Assembly (NCBI RefSeq): GCF_036880985.1
Contig: NZ_JBAJNO010000009.1
Coordinates: forward strand, 124,001-188,000
Direction: 5' to 3'
Length of the DNA: 64,000 nucleotides
Source: Limibacter armeniacum
GTDB lineage: Bacteria; Bacteroidota; Bacteroidia; Cytophagales; Flammeovirgaceae
The notes beneath the pieces were generated by a model. It ran no database searches. It saw nothing but the letters and a program-made list of their open reading frames with translations, and was not told the DNA's origin. Within the stretch, counting starts at the first letter, position 1; every line of letters starts with the position of its first letter. The position numbers were made by a program, and so were the translations under genes. This document shows positions 8,472 to 16,109 of this stretch, piece after piece.

Positions 8472-10812
8472 TGTTTCGCTCTACTGAAGTAAAATGAACA
8501 TGCTCTATAGACCATGTATTTGGAGTTCTTTCAGGTTTAGAACGTGTAGATTTGCTTCTGCTTTGCAATAACTTCTCCAATGCTGAAAGCTTAACTGGAC
8601 TACTACCTCGAGCAGTTGTAGTGCCGTGTTTGACTCCCACAGACTGAAAAACAGACAAATCGCTAATTGGGTTATCTGATGTCAGCATTATAAGGTTATC
8701 TGTTCCATATGGAGGAACTACTCCAATATCTGTCGGACCTGTTATGGGGATTTCCTTGATATAGAAGCCATCCTTCAAGCCCATTTGTTTGATACCATTT
8801 TCCCCCAACCCTGAATTAGCAGTTGGGAAAACCAATGACATACCACCATGGCTGTCGATTACAAAAACATAGACAAACTGGTTTTGCTCATCCCATTGTT
8901 TGTACAACTCAACATTTTTCACAAGTACCAACCCATATGAGTTACCCGAAGTCAGAACTCCGCCATCCAATATGGCTCCAGTATTGGCATTCTTCATGGC
9001 GATACTGTAGGGGAAAGTCGAAGGAGGAGACTCCAACGTCAACCACGACTTGATTTTACCAAGTTGCAAGGCATGGTCTACCAACATACCTGTTACAGAC
9101 TCTACACCATCTTTCAATGACTGCCAATCAGAATTGATAGGCATTGGGTGATCCTGATCAAGTTCTTTCTCTCCTGCCTGCTGACTTTTTTGAGCATCAA
9201 GATGAGCATGTACCCAACCGTAAGACAGTCCACTTCCACTATTGTAGCTTCCTGTCAAAATATAGTTTGCTGAGGACGGTGAGGTGGTAAACTGAACGCT
9301 GCTATTGTCTCCAAAACTTTGCTTCAGTTTTGTCAGCAATGAAGTTGGTGGCGGGAAATTCACAAATAACTTTACTGAAGCTACTTTACCACACTTTTCA
9401 GCCTTCAGAATATTACGTAACTTCTTTGCCGTCAATTTACTTCCTAATTTCACTTCAGGGCTTCCACAACAGTCAACCAATACCCATTCATTATTTACAA
9501 AAGTGAGCAGATGCGTTACTTCTTCCTCAACTGGATCCTTTACAAGGGTGATCATGTCAGACTTTAGTCGCTGTACTTCTTCAGAAAGAGTCTTCAATTC
9601 TGCTTCAGAAAATACGGCATCAGGACTCCAAACAGTCAAGAAGCTTTCGCCGCCAATCATCCAACCATCCAGTTCGAGTAAATCTCCTGCTTCTATTTTA
9701 CCATAATCAGCCTCAGACTTAACTTTTCCTACAGACTCTACTAACCCGTTGACACTCTCTACTTCTACCTCAACCTTATCTCCATTATCAAGTTGCTTAA
9801 CAAGTTTACTTCCTTTATTAATGCCAACTGCATACCCTCCATCCAATACCAGATAACCATCTTCCTTGGCATCAATCACACCAATCATCAACTTCTCTGA
9901 CTGACCACCATCTGATACACCACCAAAAAGTGGTTGTGACGCTCGGTCACTACTTACCTCAATCACAGGATTTTGCTTAGGTATTGCATGATACTTCATG
10001 ATGGAGTTGATACGCTTATGCAAGTTGGCAACAGGCTCATTCGCATTTCCTGTTTGCATAGCTTTCAGAAGCGCATAGGTAAATGCACCGTGTGAGTTGT
10101 TGTTTAAGTCCTTGAATTCCTTTGCCAACTGAAAGTCATGGGCTGCCGAAAGTACCATTGCCCCTCTTTCTGCAAGGCTGACTGACTTTTCAAATTTCTT
10201 TTTGATATCCAAGGCTGAAGATGGCACGTAACGAGTCTTATAGCTCTCAATACTCAACTTACCTCGACTACCTGAACCACTGTGACACCCGTCTATGATC
10301 ACATTTAGTTGTGCGCCCTTATCCAGAATCTGATTGAAATAGTGGTTCATTTCAACATCCAAAATATAACGGTCTATCCCTTTGCTACCGTCTGAAGGTA
10401 CAATTGCTTCATGAAGCTTGTCTTCCTCATAAAAGGAACTGTTACGGACTTGCGTACCATGTCCCGCATAATAGAACATAACCACATCTCCTGATTCCAC
10501 CTTTTCTGTGATTTTCTCAAATGCCTTGACGATACCTTTTCTACTTGTTTCAGCATTTTTGGTCAACAGTTCAATATTTCTTGACTTAAAGCCATAGCGG
10601 GCTTTTAGCATACTCGCAACTGACTGAGCATCGTTGACAGCACCCTCCAGATTTTGCCATTCTCCTACAGCATTATTGGAATTGTATTCATTGATTCCGA
10701 TCAAGAGCGCCCTTCTTACCTGAGCTACACCTTCTTGCACTCCTTGAAATTGGAAAAATACAAGTAGGAGCAGAATTTTCACTCCTATCCATAAATCTTT
10801 GAAAAGTCTCAT
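8464..10812 (-). CDS. Exported caspase-like (peptidase C14) protein with DUF4384-like C-terminus
   Basis: A 782-residue protein with an N-terminal hydrophobic export segment (about residues 9-30, ending VAQ). The caspase p20 fold covers about 33-290: RALLIGINEY strand, catalytic His118 in YYAGHGTQ, the HEAIVPSDGS segment of bacterial metacaspase/orthocaspase homologues, and nucleophile Cys176 in IIDGCHSGS. A middle region (300-600) is unassigned. The last 200 residues contain a strand-rich part (YVFVIDSHGGMSLVFP) like DUF4384, often found behind bacterial caspase domains. Cleavage specificity cannot be read from the sequence. It lies upstream of, and overlaps, the lytic transglycosylase gene, which suggests a shared envelope function (inference). 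Confidence 0.9.
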   Translation of the reverse strand: MRLFKDLWIGVKILLLLVFFQFQGVQEGVAQVRRALLIGINEYNSNNAVGEWQNLEGAVNDAQSVASMLKARYGFKSRNIELLTKNAETSRKGIVKAFEKITEKVESGDVVMFYYAGHGTQVRNSSFYEEDKLHEAIVPSDGSKGIDRYILDVEMNHYFNQILDKGAQLNVIIDGCHSGSGSRGKLSIESYKTRYVPSSALDIKKKFEKSVSLAERGAMVLSAAHDFQLAKEFKDLNNNSHGAFTYALLKAMQTGNANEPVANLHKRINSIMKYHAIPKQNPVIEVSSDRASQPLFGGVSDGGQSEKLMIGVIDAKEDGYLVLDGGYAVGINKGSKLVKQLDNGDKVEVEVESVNGLVESVGKVKSEADYGKIEAGDLLELDGWMIGGESFLTVWSPDAVFSEAELKTLSEEVQRLKSDMITLVKDPVEEEVTHLLTFVNNEWVLVDCCGSPEVKLGSKLTAKKLRNILKAEKCGKVASVKLFVNFPPPTSLLTKLKQSFGDNSSVQFTTSPSSANYILTGSYNSGSGLSYGWVHAHLDAQKSQQAGEKELDQDHPMPINSDWQSLKDGVESVTGMLVDHALQLGKIKSWLTLESPPSTFPYSIAMKNANTGAILDGGVLTSGNSYGLVLVKNVELYKQWDEQNQFVYVFVIDSHGGMSLVFPTANSGLGENGIKQMGLKDGFYIKEIPITGPTDIGVVPPYGTDNLIMLTSDNPISDLSVFQSVGVKHGTTTARGSSPVKLSALEKLLQSRSKSTRSKPERTPNTWSIEHVHFTSVERNND

Positions 10813-11163
10813 TTTTAATAGTTATAGTAATATTGGTTTTCCTTATTAGTTAGCTAAATGCAAGTCAATCTTATATTAACACAAATGTATACATTAAGAC
10901 AACTGCCTATGTCTATAAGCGATAATGTTAAGATTTATTTCAATTTATTTAATATTGATTATAGTTTTTATATTTGTGATGAATATATGAAATATACAAT
11001 TATTAGCATCTATCATTAAATAGCGCTAAACAAAGTATTCAGAATTGCAGTGAATATAGCATATTGGGAAGGGATTTTTTGGCGAATTGATTGACTGCCA
11101 CATTCTGATAATAATGAACCCAATTACTTCTATTGCATTCTAAAAGCTTTAACCAAGCAATTT
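10813..11163. promoter_or_regulatory. Divergent intergenic region with candidate Bacteroidota -7 elements
   Basis: The 351-base AT-rich region separates the caspase operon (minus) from the secreted protein gene (plus). TAnnTTTG matches occur in both directions: TACATTTG on the minus strand (10889-10882) would give a leader of about 63 bases before the caspase gene, and TATATTTG (10969-10976) lies upstream of 11164. Neither has a TTTG at the expected distance, so both are tentative. No gene or RNA is seen. Confidence 0.4.
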
Positions 11164-11958
11164 ATGAACTACAATCTACTACGCTTACCGATCTTAATGG
11201 CGGTAACCTGTTTGGCATTGATCGCGTCTGCGTCATCATATGCTGCTGAGCTTGTAATCCAAGGTACATACCAAGGAACTAACCTATACATCCAAAATTC
11301 TGCGGATGAATCAGGCAATTTCTGTATTGAAAGAATTACAGTCAATGACAAGGAATTAAAGACTCCCAGTGCTTCTGCTTTTGAGATTGACCTATCCTAT
11401 CTTGAAAAGAACACGGATGTAACTATCAGAATATTCCACCGATCAGGATGCGAACCCAAAATCCTTAATCCAAACGCCATTAAGCAAAAATCAAACTTTG
11501 CCTTTACCTTTACAGAAGCTACGCCTGCACTTATCACATGGAAAACCACCGGTGAAGTTGCGGACAGTTATTTTGTTATACTTAAGAGGGAACATAGCGA
11601 ATGGAAGGAATACGGTTTGGTCTATGGCAAAGGAAGTGGCAAACACAATGCCTATGAATTCAAGGTAGTCCACCACAGTGGTGAAAACCTATATCAGATA
11701 CAATATGTAAGACCTGACAAGGCTACAGAACTATCGCCAGTCGTTGATTATATGGCTGAACTGGAGCAAGTATCCTTCTTTCCACAGAGGGTTTCCAAAA
11801 TGCTTCACTTCTCTAGAGAGGTCAATTATATGGTAATGGATAAATATGGAAAGGTTGTCATGAAAGGAACTGCAAAAGAGGTCGATTGCGGAGAGCTTCA
11901 GAGTGGTAGCTATCACATTAGCTATGACAACACTTCAGGTAAGTTTTTCAAAAAATAA
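11164..11958 (+). CDS. Secreted protein with T9SS type A-like C-terminal domain
   Basis: A 264-residue protein with a clear signal peptide (residues 1-28, cleavage near SYAA). The middle is strand-rich; residues about 115-185 (PALITWKTTGEVADSYFVI) look like a fibronectin-III or Ig-like fold. The last 70 residues resemble a T9SS sorting domain: a VSFFPQRVS start where canonical tails have YPNP, then LHFSREVNYMVMDKYGKVV, a G-x-Y turn and the ending GKFFKK. The family is unknown to me. Transport by the type IX system and surface attachment are inferences from the tail. The next gene (NfeD) starts only 10 bases later, so they are probably co-transcribed. Confidence 0.7.
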   Translation: MNYNLLRLPILMAVTCLALIASASSYAAELVIQGTYQGTNLYIQNSADESGNFCIERITVNDKELKTPSASAFEIDLSYLEKNTDVTIRIFHRSGCEPKILNPNAIKQKSNFAFTFTEATPALITWKTTGEVADSYFVILKREHSEWKEYGLVYGKGSGKHNAYEFKVVHHSGENLYQIQYVRPDKATELSPVVDYMAELEQVSFFPQRVSKMLHFSREVNYMVMDKYGKVVMKGTAKEVDCGELQSGSYHISYDNTSGKFFKK

Positions 11959-11968
11959 TTCAGTAATA

Positions 11969-12433
11969 ATGGGTGAACTGATAACAGTATTTTCGTTGGT
12001 TGGAGTTGGGGTAATCTTAATGATTGTCGAGTTTTTCTTTATTCCAGGAACCACAGTTGCAGGAATTCTCGGCTTTCTGTCTGCTGTTACTGGTGTATAC
12101 CTTGGCTATGATTATTTCGGCGACACCACCGGACACCTAATTCTACTAGGTACTGGTATAGCTACAGCTATTGCCTTTATCTGGAGTTTCAGGTCTAATA
12201 CTTGGAACAGGTTTGCACTCAAAGACCAGATCACAAGCAAAGTCAATGAAGATGTGGTTCCGCTTCAGGTAGGAGACCTTGGCAAAACAATTTCTGCTTT
12301 GAGACCAATGGGTACTGCTGAATTTGGCGGTGAGATTTATGAAGTCAGAACGCAAGGACGCTTTTTGGAAAGTGGATTACCTATACGGGTAGAAAGAGTA
12401 GAATCTTCCAAGGTCTTTGTAACGCAGATCTAG
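11969..12433 (+). CDS. NfeD-family membrane protein (short form)
   Basis: A 154-residue protein with three transmembrane helices (about 3-22, 26-45 and 53-70). A soluble C-terminal OB-fold domain follows (about 95-154), with the LGKTISALRPMGTAEFGG segment typical of NfeD proteins. These usually partner with SPFH/stomatin-like membrane scaffolds; no stomatin gene is adjacent here. An upstream in-frame start at 11903 would lie inside the preceding gene, so the ATG at 11969, ten bases after the upstream stop, is chosen. The stop overlaps the convergent alkB stop by 4 bases, with no terminator visible between them. Confidence 0.88.
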   Translation: MGELITVFSLVGVGVILMIVEFFFIPGTTVAGILGFLSAVTGVYLGYDYFGDTTGHLILLGTGIATAIAFIWSFRSNTWNRFALKDQITSKVNEDVVPLQVGDLGKTISALRPMGTAEFGGEIYEVRTQGRFLESGLPIRVERVESSKVFVTQI

Positions 12434-13053
12434 GTTCGGCTTTTTATCAGGCGAAAAGTCAGGTTAATTCTTCCCTTTTCAATCTTCTTCTGAACAGGAA
12501 TCTGGTGTTGCCAAAAATGTTGGGTTGTACCTCCCATTATAAGTAAACTACCATGAGCCAAATGCAATTGCACCTTTGGCTCTGTTTTATCTGCTTGATA
12601 TCGGAGGTCAAACCGACGGGTTTCCCCAAAACTCAAAGAGGCTATTATAGGATTCTCCCCCAACTCAGATTCATTGTCAGCATGCCATCCCATTTTGTCA
12701 GAACCATTTCGGTACCAGTTAAGCAAAACACTATTGAAGCTATGTCCAGTATATGCTTCAATTTTTGCTTTCATTTCAAGCAACCCTGCCGTCCAAGGAA
12801 TAGGTTCATGAACCACTCCAGAATATTTATACCGGACACCCTTGTCTGCATACCAAGCGGTCTTCCGTGGCACCTTATACCATTTCCCAAAAATCTTTAA
12901 CTCCTCCTGCTCCCATTCTATTTCATTTTCAAGGAGCTGATACAATTGATCTGCTTCATCATTTTTATAAAAATGTTCATCATAAAAAAGTACGCCATCC
13001 CTAATCTTGATTTCATCCATCTGCATACAGGTTTCTTGTTTCTCCTTAATCAT
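12430..13053 (-). CDS. alkB: AlkB-type Fe(II)/2-oxoglutarate DNA/RNA demethylase
   Basis: A 207-residue dioxygenase that removes N1-methyladenine and N3-methylcytosine lesions by oxidative demethylation. The iron ligands are His124 and Asp126 in GWHADNE and His183 in FWQHQIP. The 2-oxoglutarate arginine pair lies in RINLTFR (Arg195, Arg201). The LLNWYRNGSD, ASLSFGETRRF and HGSLLIMGG segments fit the ALKBH2/3-like branch rather than E. coli AlkB. The ATG at 13053 overlaps the upstream LOG-like gene by 8 bases; Met10 or Met12 are alternatives. It forms a two-gene operon and converges on NfeD. Confidence 0.93.
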   Translation of the reverse strand: MIKEKQETCMQMDEIKIRDGVLFYDEHFYKNDEADQLYQLLENEIEWEQEELKIFGKWYKVPRKTAWYADKGVRYKYSGVVHEPIPWTAGLLEMKAKIEAYTGHSFNSVLLNWYRNGSDKMGWHADNESELGENPIIASLSFGETRRFDLRYQADKTEPKVQLHLAHGSLLIMGGTTQHFWQHQIPVQKKIEKGRINLTFRLIKSRT

Positions 13054-13573
13054 TATGCTTCAAAAACTGTAAGATATCCGCTAGGTTATCAGCCACTCCA
13101 AACTGTTCAGTTCTTCTCTTATCCAATTGCTTTCCTGCCAACGCTTGTGCCCACCCACCAAATTGGGTAGCACATACCACACTTTTTCCTTTTTGCCATG
13201 CAAAAGCAAGTTCTGAAAGTGTTCCTGCGCCGCCAGCCACAGCTACAATGATATCAGCAGTATTGACTATCACCTGATTTCTGGCAATGCCGATTCCTGT
13301 AGGTATAACTATGTCAGCGTATTCATTGGCGTACTCCTTCTCATCATGAGGAATAATGGCAACAGTTGTCCCAAATGTATATGCTTCAGACTGATGTGCC
13401 CCTTTAAAAACTGCTTCCATAATCCCCTTCATCCCTCCATTTACAATGACATACCCTTCATCGACTAATGCTTTACCTAATGCTATTCCAAAATGATAAA
13501 TTTCTTCGGTACAGGCTGATGCATTTGGACCTATTACACCTATCAGTTTCTTTCTTTTTCTCATATCTATCAT
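13046..13573 (-). CDS. LOG/TIGR00725-family Rossmann nucleotide-binding protein
   Basis: A 175-residue Rossmann-like protein of the LOG/DprA-like superfamily. It has the IGVIGPNAS start, a VNGGMKGIMEAVFKGAH segment corresponding to the GG.G.M motif, TGIGIARNQVIV, and VAGGAGTLSELAFAW corresponding to the family's PGG.GT..E motif. Here the proline is replaced by alanine, as in the TIGR00725 subgroup related to molybdenum-cofactor carrier proteins. Relatives bind or hydrolyse nucleotides, but the substrate is not predictable. ATG 13573 is used; Met4 at 13564 is equally possible. It is the first gene of an operon with alkB, overlapping it by 8 bases. Confidence 0.85.
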   Translation of the reverse strand: MIDMRKRKKLIGVIGPNASACTEEIYHFGIALGKALVDEGYVIVNGGMKGIMEAVFKGAHQSEAYTFGTTVAIIPHDEKEYANEYADIVIPTGIGIARNQVIVNTADIIVAVAGGAGTLSELAFAWQKGKSVVCATQFGGWAQALAGKQLDKRRTEQFGVADNLADILQFLKHND

Positions 13574-13619
13574 TTGATATCTGATTCATTATCATTGACA
13601 ATAGAACTTTCCACTTCCG

Positions 13620-13636
13620 ATACTCAAATTGAGTAT
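13620..13636. promoter_or_regulatory. 17-base palindrome, possible operator
   Basis: The sequence is a perfect inverted repeat with 8-base arms (ATACTCAA / TTGAGTAT) around a single central base. It lies in the divergent region 47 bases upstream of the LOG-like/alkB operon start and 185 bases upstream of the 13821 gene. The symmetry suggests a dimeric regulator site. No regulator is encoded nearby. Confidence 0.35.
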
Positions 13637-13820
13637 GCATAAATCTCTCTCAACACGTTAGCTGCAATAGAATTTTGGGTTACAATATCCTTTTAAGATC
13701 ATGGAGTGATTAATGAGGTATCTCAATGTTCTATTCCTTATATTTGCCCCACAAAAATATATTGATTAAGGGGCAGGTTTGCCTTATTTATAGATTATTT
13801 CCTAAAAAAGACCAGACTCT

Positions 13821-14315
13821 ATGAAGATGATCAAATTCTTTTGGGCATTGTCACTGCTTGCCTTTTTGGGCGTTAGCTTACTGATTTACATTTACATGCC
13901 TGAAAAAGTGAATGTGTGGTTTGATGCAAATGGTCAGAGTGTTACAATGATGCAAAGAGGAGATTTCTTCTATGCATCGATGATGGCACTACTACTCGTG
14001 AACATCTCCATCACTGTTTTCGGCAACAGCATTATGTATTTCCCCAAGCAGTTGATATGGATTCCGAAAAAGGATTTCTGGCTAAAGTCGAAAGACAACC
14101 GCAAGGAGCTGGTTAAAAGAACAAAAGGATGGACAAGGGGCTTGGCTACCATTTTTAACCTGCTTCTATTAGCCTTTGTTGGAGTGATTTTCTCTTATCA
14201 TTACGAAGAGGCGCCAGATCTCACAACATTGCTTTATGTAATTCCTGTTTTGGCTATTGCTTGGTTGGTCTTTTTCTTTTTCCTGTTCAGCAACACAGAT
14301 TACAAGGAAGCTTAG
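13821..14315 (+). CDS. DUF1648-like small membrane protein
   Basis: A 164-residue protein with four hydrophobic helices (about 5-25, 50-72, 108-128 and 133-155). After helix 1 it carries Y-M-P-E-K-V-N-V-W-F-D-A-N-G-Q, resembling the LP..IP.HFN..G motif of DUF1648 domains in SdpI-like membrane proteins. The basic loop between helices 2 and 3 is probably cytoplasmic. The function is unknown. It is a monocistronic gene with a strong terminator. Confidence 0.7.
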   Translation: MKMIKFFWALSLLAFLGVSLLIYIYMPEKVNVWFDANGQSVTMMQRGDFFYASMMALLLVNISITVFGNSIMYFPKQLIWIPKKDFWLKSKDNRKELVKRTKGWTRGLATIFNLLLLAFVGVIFSYHYEEAPDLTTLLYVIPVLAIAWLVFFFFLFSNTDYKEA

Positions 14316-14337
14316 ACACATTGATGATTTTACAGGT

Positions 14338-14385
14338 AGTCGATAGTTTACTATATCAATAGAAAACTATCGACTTCTTTTTTTT
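14338..14385 (+). terminator. Terminator after the DUF1648-like gene
   Basis: A 12-bp stem (14338-14349 with 14364-14375) is followed by a long T-run (14375-14385, one interruption). Confidence 0.88.
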
Positions 14386-14526
14386 ATATTAAATAGTGTA
14401 TTTCATTTACAGTTATTAATAAATGACAGAAGGTTTCATTCCCTCCCATATTTATTCTTTCTGTCAAACTCATTGACTTTAATACTGTTATCTAAAAACT
14501 GAAGAACCTTAACGATTAAATTTACC

Positions 14527-15783
14527 ATGTCTAAAAACAAGGTTTTCGTCCTGACGCTAATTGCCTCATTTGATCTGCTTTTAATCTTACTTCTTCTAAA
14601 TGGCATTAATATCCAGTCTCTATTTCCTAACCAACATACCAATAGTGAAGCAGAGCAGGTGTTAATGTCTAGCCTCCAGAATGATGACCACGAACCATTT
14701 GATTATAAACCTGCCGCACCTTATTATGACAGCCTTGAGCTGATAAAATCTGCTAGAATCCCTGTTGGAAGAGGTGTCAAATCAGTATTGATTTCTCCTA
14801 ACCAAAAGTATGTTTACACGCTCAATCTTGAAGGCATGAGTGTTTATGAGATTGACAGGGTTACCCTTAAGAAACACCGTGAACTCAGGTTTATACCTAC
14901 AGAAGGAGAAGGATATGATTACAGTAAAAGAGAATGGATTAAATCCTATCAGGAAAAACCGGTAGAAGGCTGTTTTTCTCATGATGGTAAATACCTATGG
15001 ATTTCGCTACACAATGCTGGAGGAATCGTGGCATGGAACCTTCACCATACAGAAGAATATGAGTCACGAACAAAAAAAGCCCATATCATACTTTCGGATA
15101 ATACACGGGAAGTCACTTCCTTAAAATTTATCCCGACAGGTAAAACACCAAAAGTCATTACCAAATCAACTGATGGTGAGACCCTCTATGTTTCAAATTG
15201 GCATAGTAACTCTGTCAGTGTTATTGATATATCCTCTTCAGATCCTGATGATTGGAAAAAAGTAACAGACCTGAAAACAGGTGCAGTTCCTAGAGGGCTT
15301 CTTATATCCGAAAATGACAAAAAGCTATACGTCAACAATATGGGTGGTGCCAGTATCTCTGTACTTAACTTATCTACCTCACAGGAAGATACTGTTCTGA
15401 AAAGAATGGTTACTCCCAGACATATTGTACAGGATGATCACTATTTATATGTAACCTTAAGTAGTCCGGAGAAACTCGTTAAAATCAGCAAAAGTGACCA
15501 CTACCCTATTCTGGAACAAGTAACTGGTGATGATCCCCGAACGCTTGACCTTTCATACGATAAAGGCTTACTATTTTGTACTTCTTATGGTGATGATCAA
15601 TTGGAGGTGTACCGTACTTCAGATTTAAAAAGATTGGGAAGATGGGAATCAAAAGGTGGCCCTGTTGGAGTTGCGGTCTGCCAAGCTGATTCTTTGATTG
15701 AAGCTTGGGTCTGTAATTATAAATATGCTACCCTAAGAGTATTCAGGTTCCAACCGATTATTTATATGCAAGCCAAAAAGTAA
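14527..15783 (+). CDS. Membrane-anchored YncE-like beta-propeller protein
   Basis: A 418-residue protein with an uncleaved-looking signal anchor at residues 5-25, a polar linker to about 65, and then a seven-bladed propeller-type repeat region. Blade signatures recur, for example SPNQKYVYTLN, SHDGKYLWIS, STDGETLYVSNWHSNSVSVIDI, ENDKKLYVNN and SYDKGLLFCTSYGDDQLEVY. These match YncE/lactonase-like propellers, which serve as binding scaffolds more often than enzymes. There is no haem, metal or catalytic motif that I can identify. It is exported or periplasmic. It stands alone; a terminator serving lon lies about 270 bases downstream. Confidence 0.8.
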   Translation: MSKNKVFVLTLIASFDLLLILLLLNGINIQSLFPNQHTNSEAEQVLMSSLQNDDHEPFDYKPAAPYYDSLELIKSARIPVGRGVKSVLISPNQKYVYTLNLEGMSVYEIDRVTLKKHRELRFIPTEGEGYDYSKREWIKSYQEKPVEGCFSHDGKYLWISLHNAGGIVAWNLHHTEEYESRTKKAHIILSDNTREVTSLKFIPTGKTPKVITKSTDGETLYVSNWHSNSVSVIDISSSDPDDWKKVTDLKTGAVPRGLLISENDKKLYVNNMGGASISVLNLSTSQEDTVLKRMVTPRHIVQDDHYLYVTLSSPEKLVKISKSDHYPILEQVTGDDPRTLDLSYDKGLLFCTSYGDDQLEVYRTSDLKRLGRWESKGGPVGVAVCQADSLIEAWVCNYKYATLRVFRFQPIIYMQAKK

Positions 15784-16051
15784 ATTCAGAATTGAATCAA
15801 GGAAAAAATAAATGAAAGTAGCAGGATAGTAGTAATTAATTGGTTTTAGTTCTTAGCTAGAAAATTGTTTGATTACTTAATTGGTTTCAGCACCCTATTT
15901 GAAGGATATTGCTCAGCAAATATATAAATATTCCTCTGTTTATAACAAATATTAACACTAATGTAATCTACCTTAAAATCGTAACACACTCACAAGCAGT
16001 TCTTTATTTTTATTAAATGTGAAATATTATTTGCTATTGGCTGATACAAAC
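15784..16051. other. Intergenic AT-rich stretch, no gene seen
   Basis: The 268-base convergent gap between the propeller gene and the lon terminator has no credible reading frame, repeat or RNA. Confidence 0.6.
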
Positions 16052-16089
16052 AAAAAAAGGTAATTCCTCAAAAGAGAAATTACCTTTTT
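16052..16089. terminator. Symmetric terminator downstream of lon
   Basis: A 12-bp stem (AAAAAGGTAATT and complement, loop 16066-16077) is flanked by an A-run on the left and a T-run on the right. It can stop lon transcripts from the minus strand and read-through from the propeller gene. Confidence 0.85.
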
Positions 16090-16109
16090 ATATTTTCAAG
16101 GATTGAACA

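Noticed and set aside
9305-9706. 133-codon frame opposite the caspase gene
   Set aside because: It lies wholly antisense to a well-supported gene with identified active site, and its composition is that of a shadow frame.
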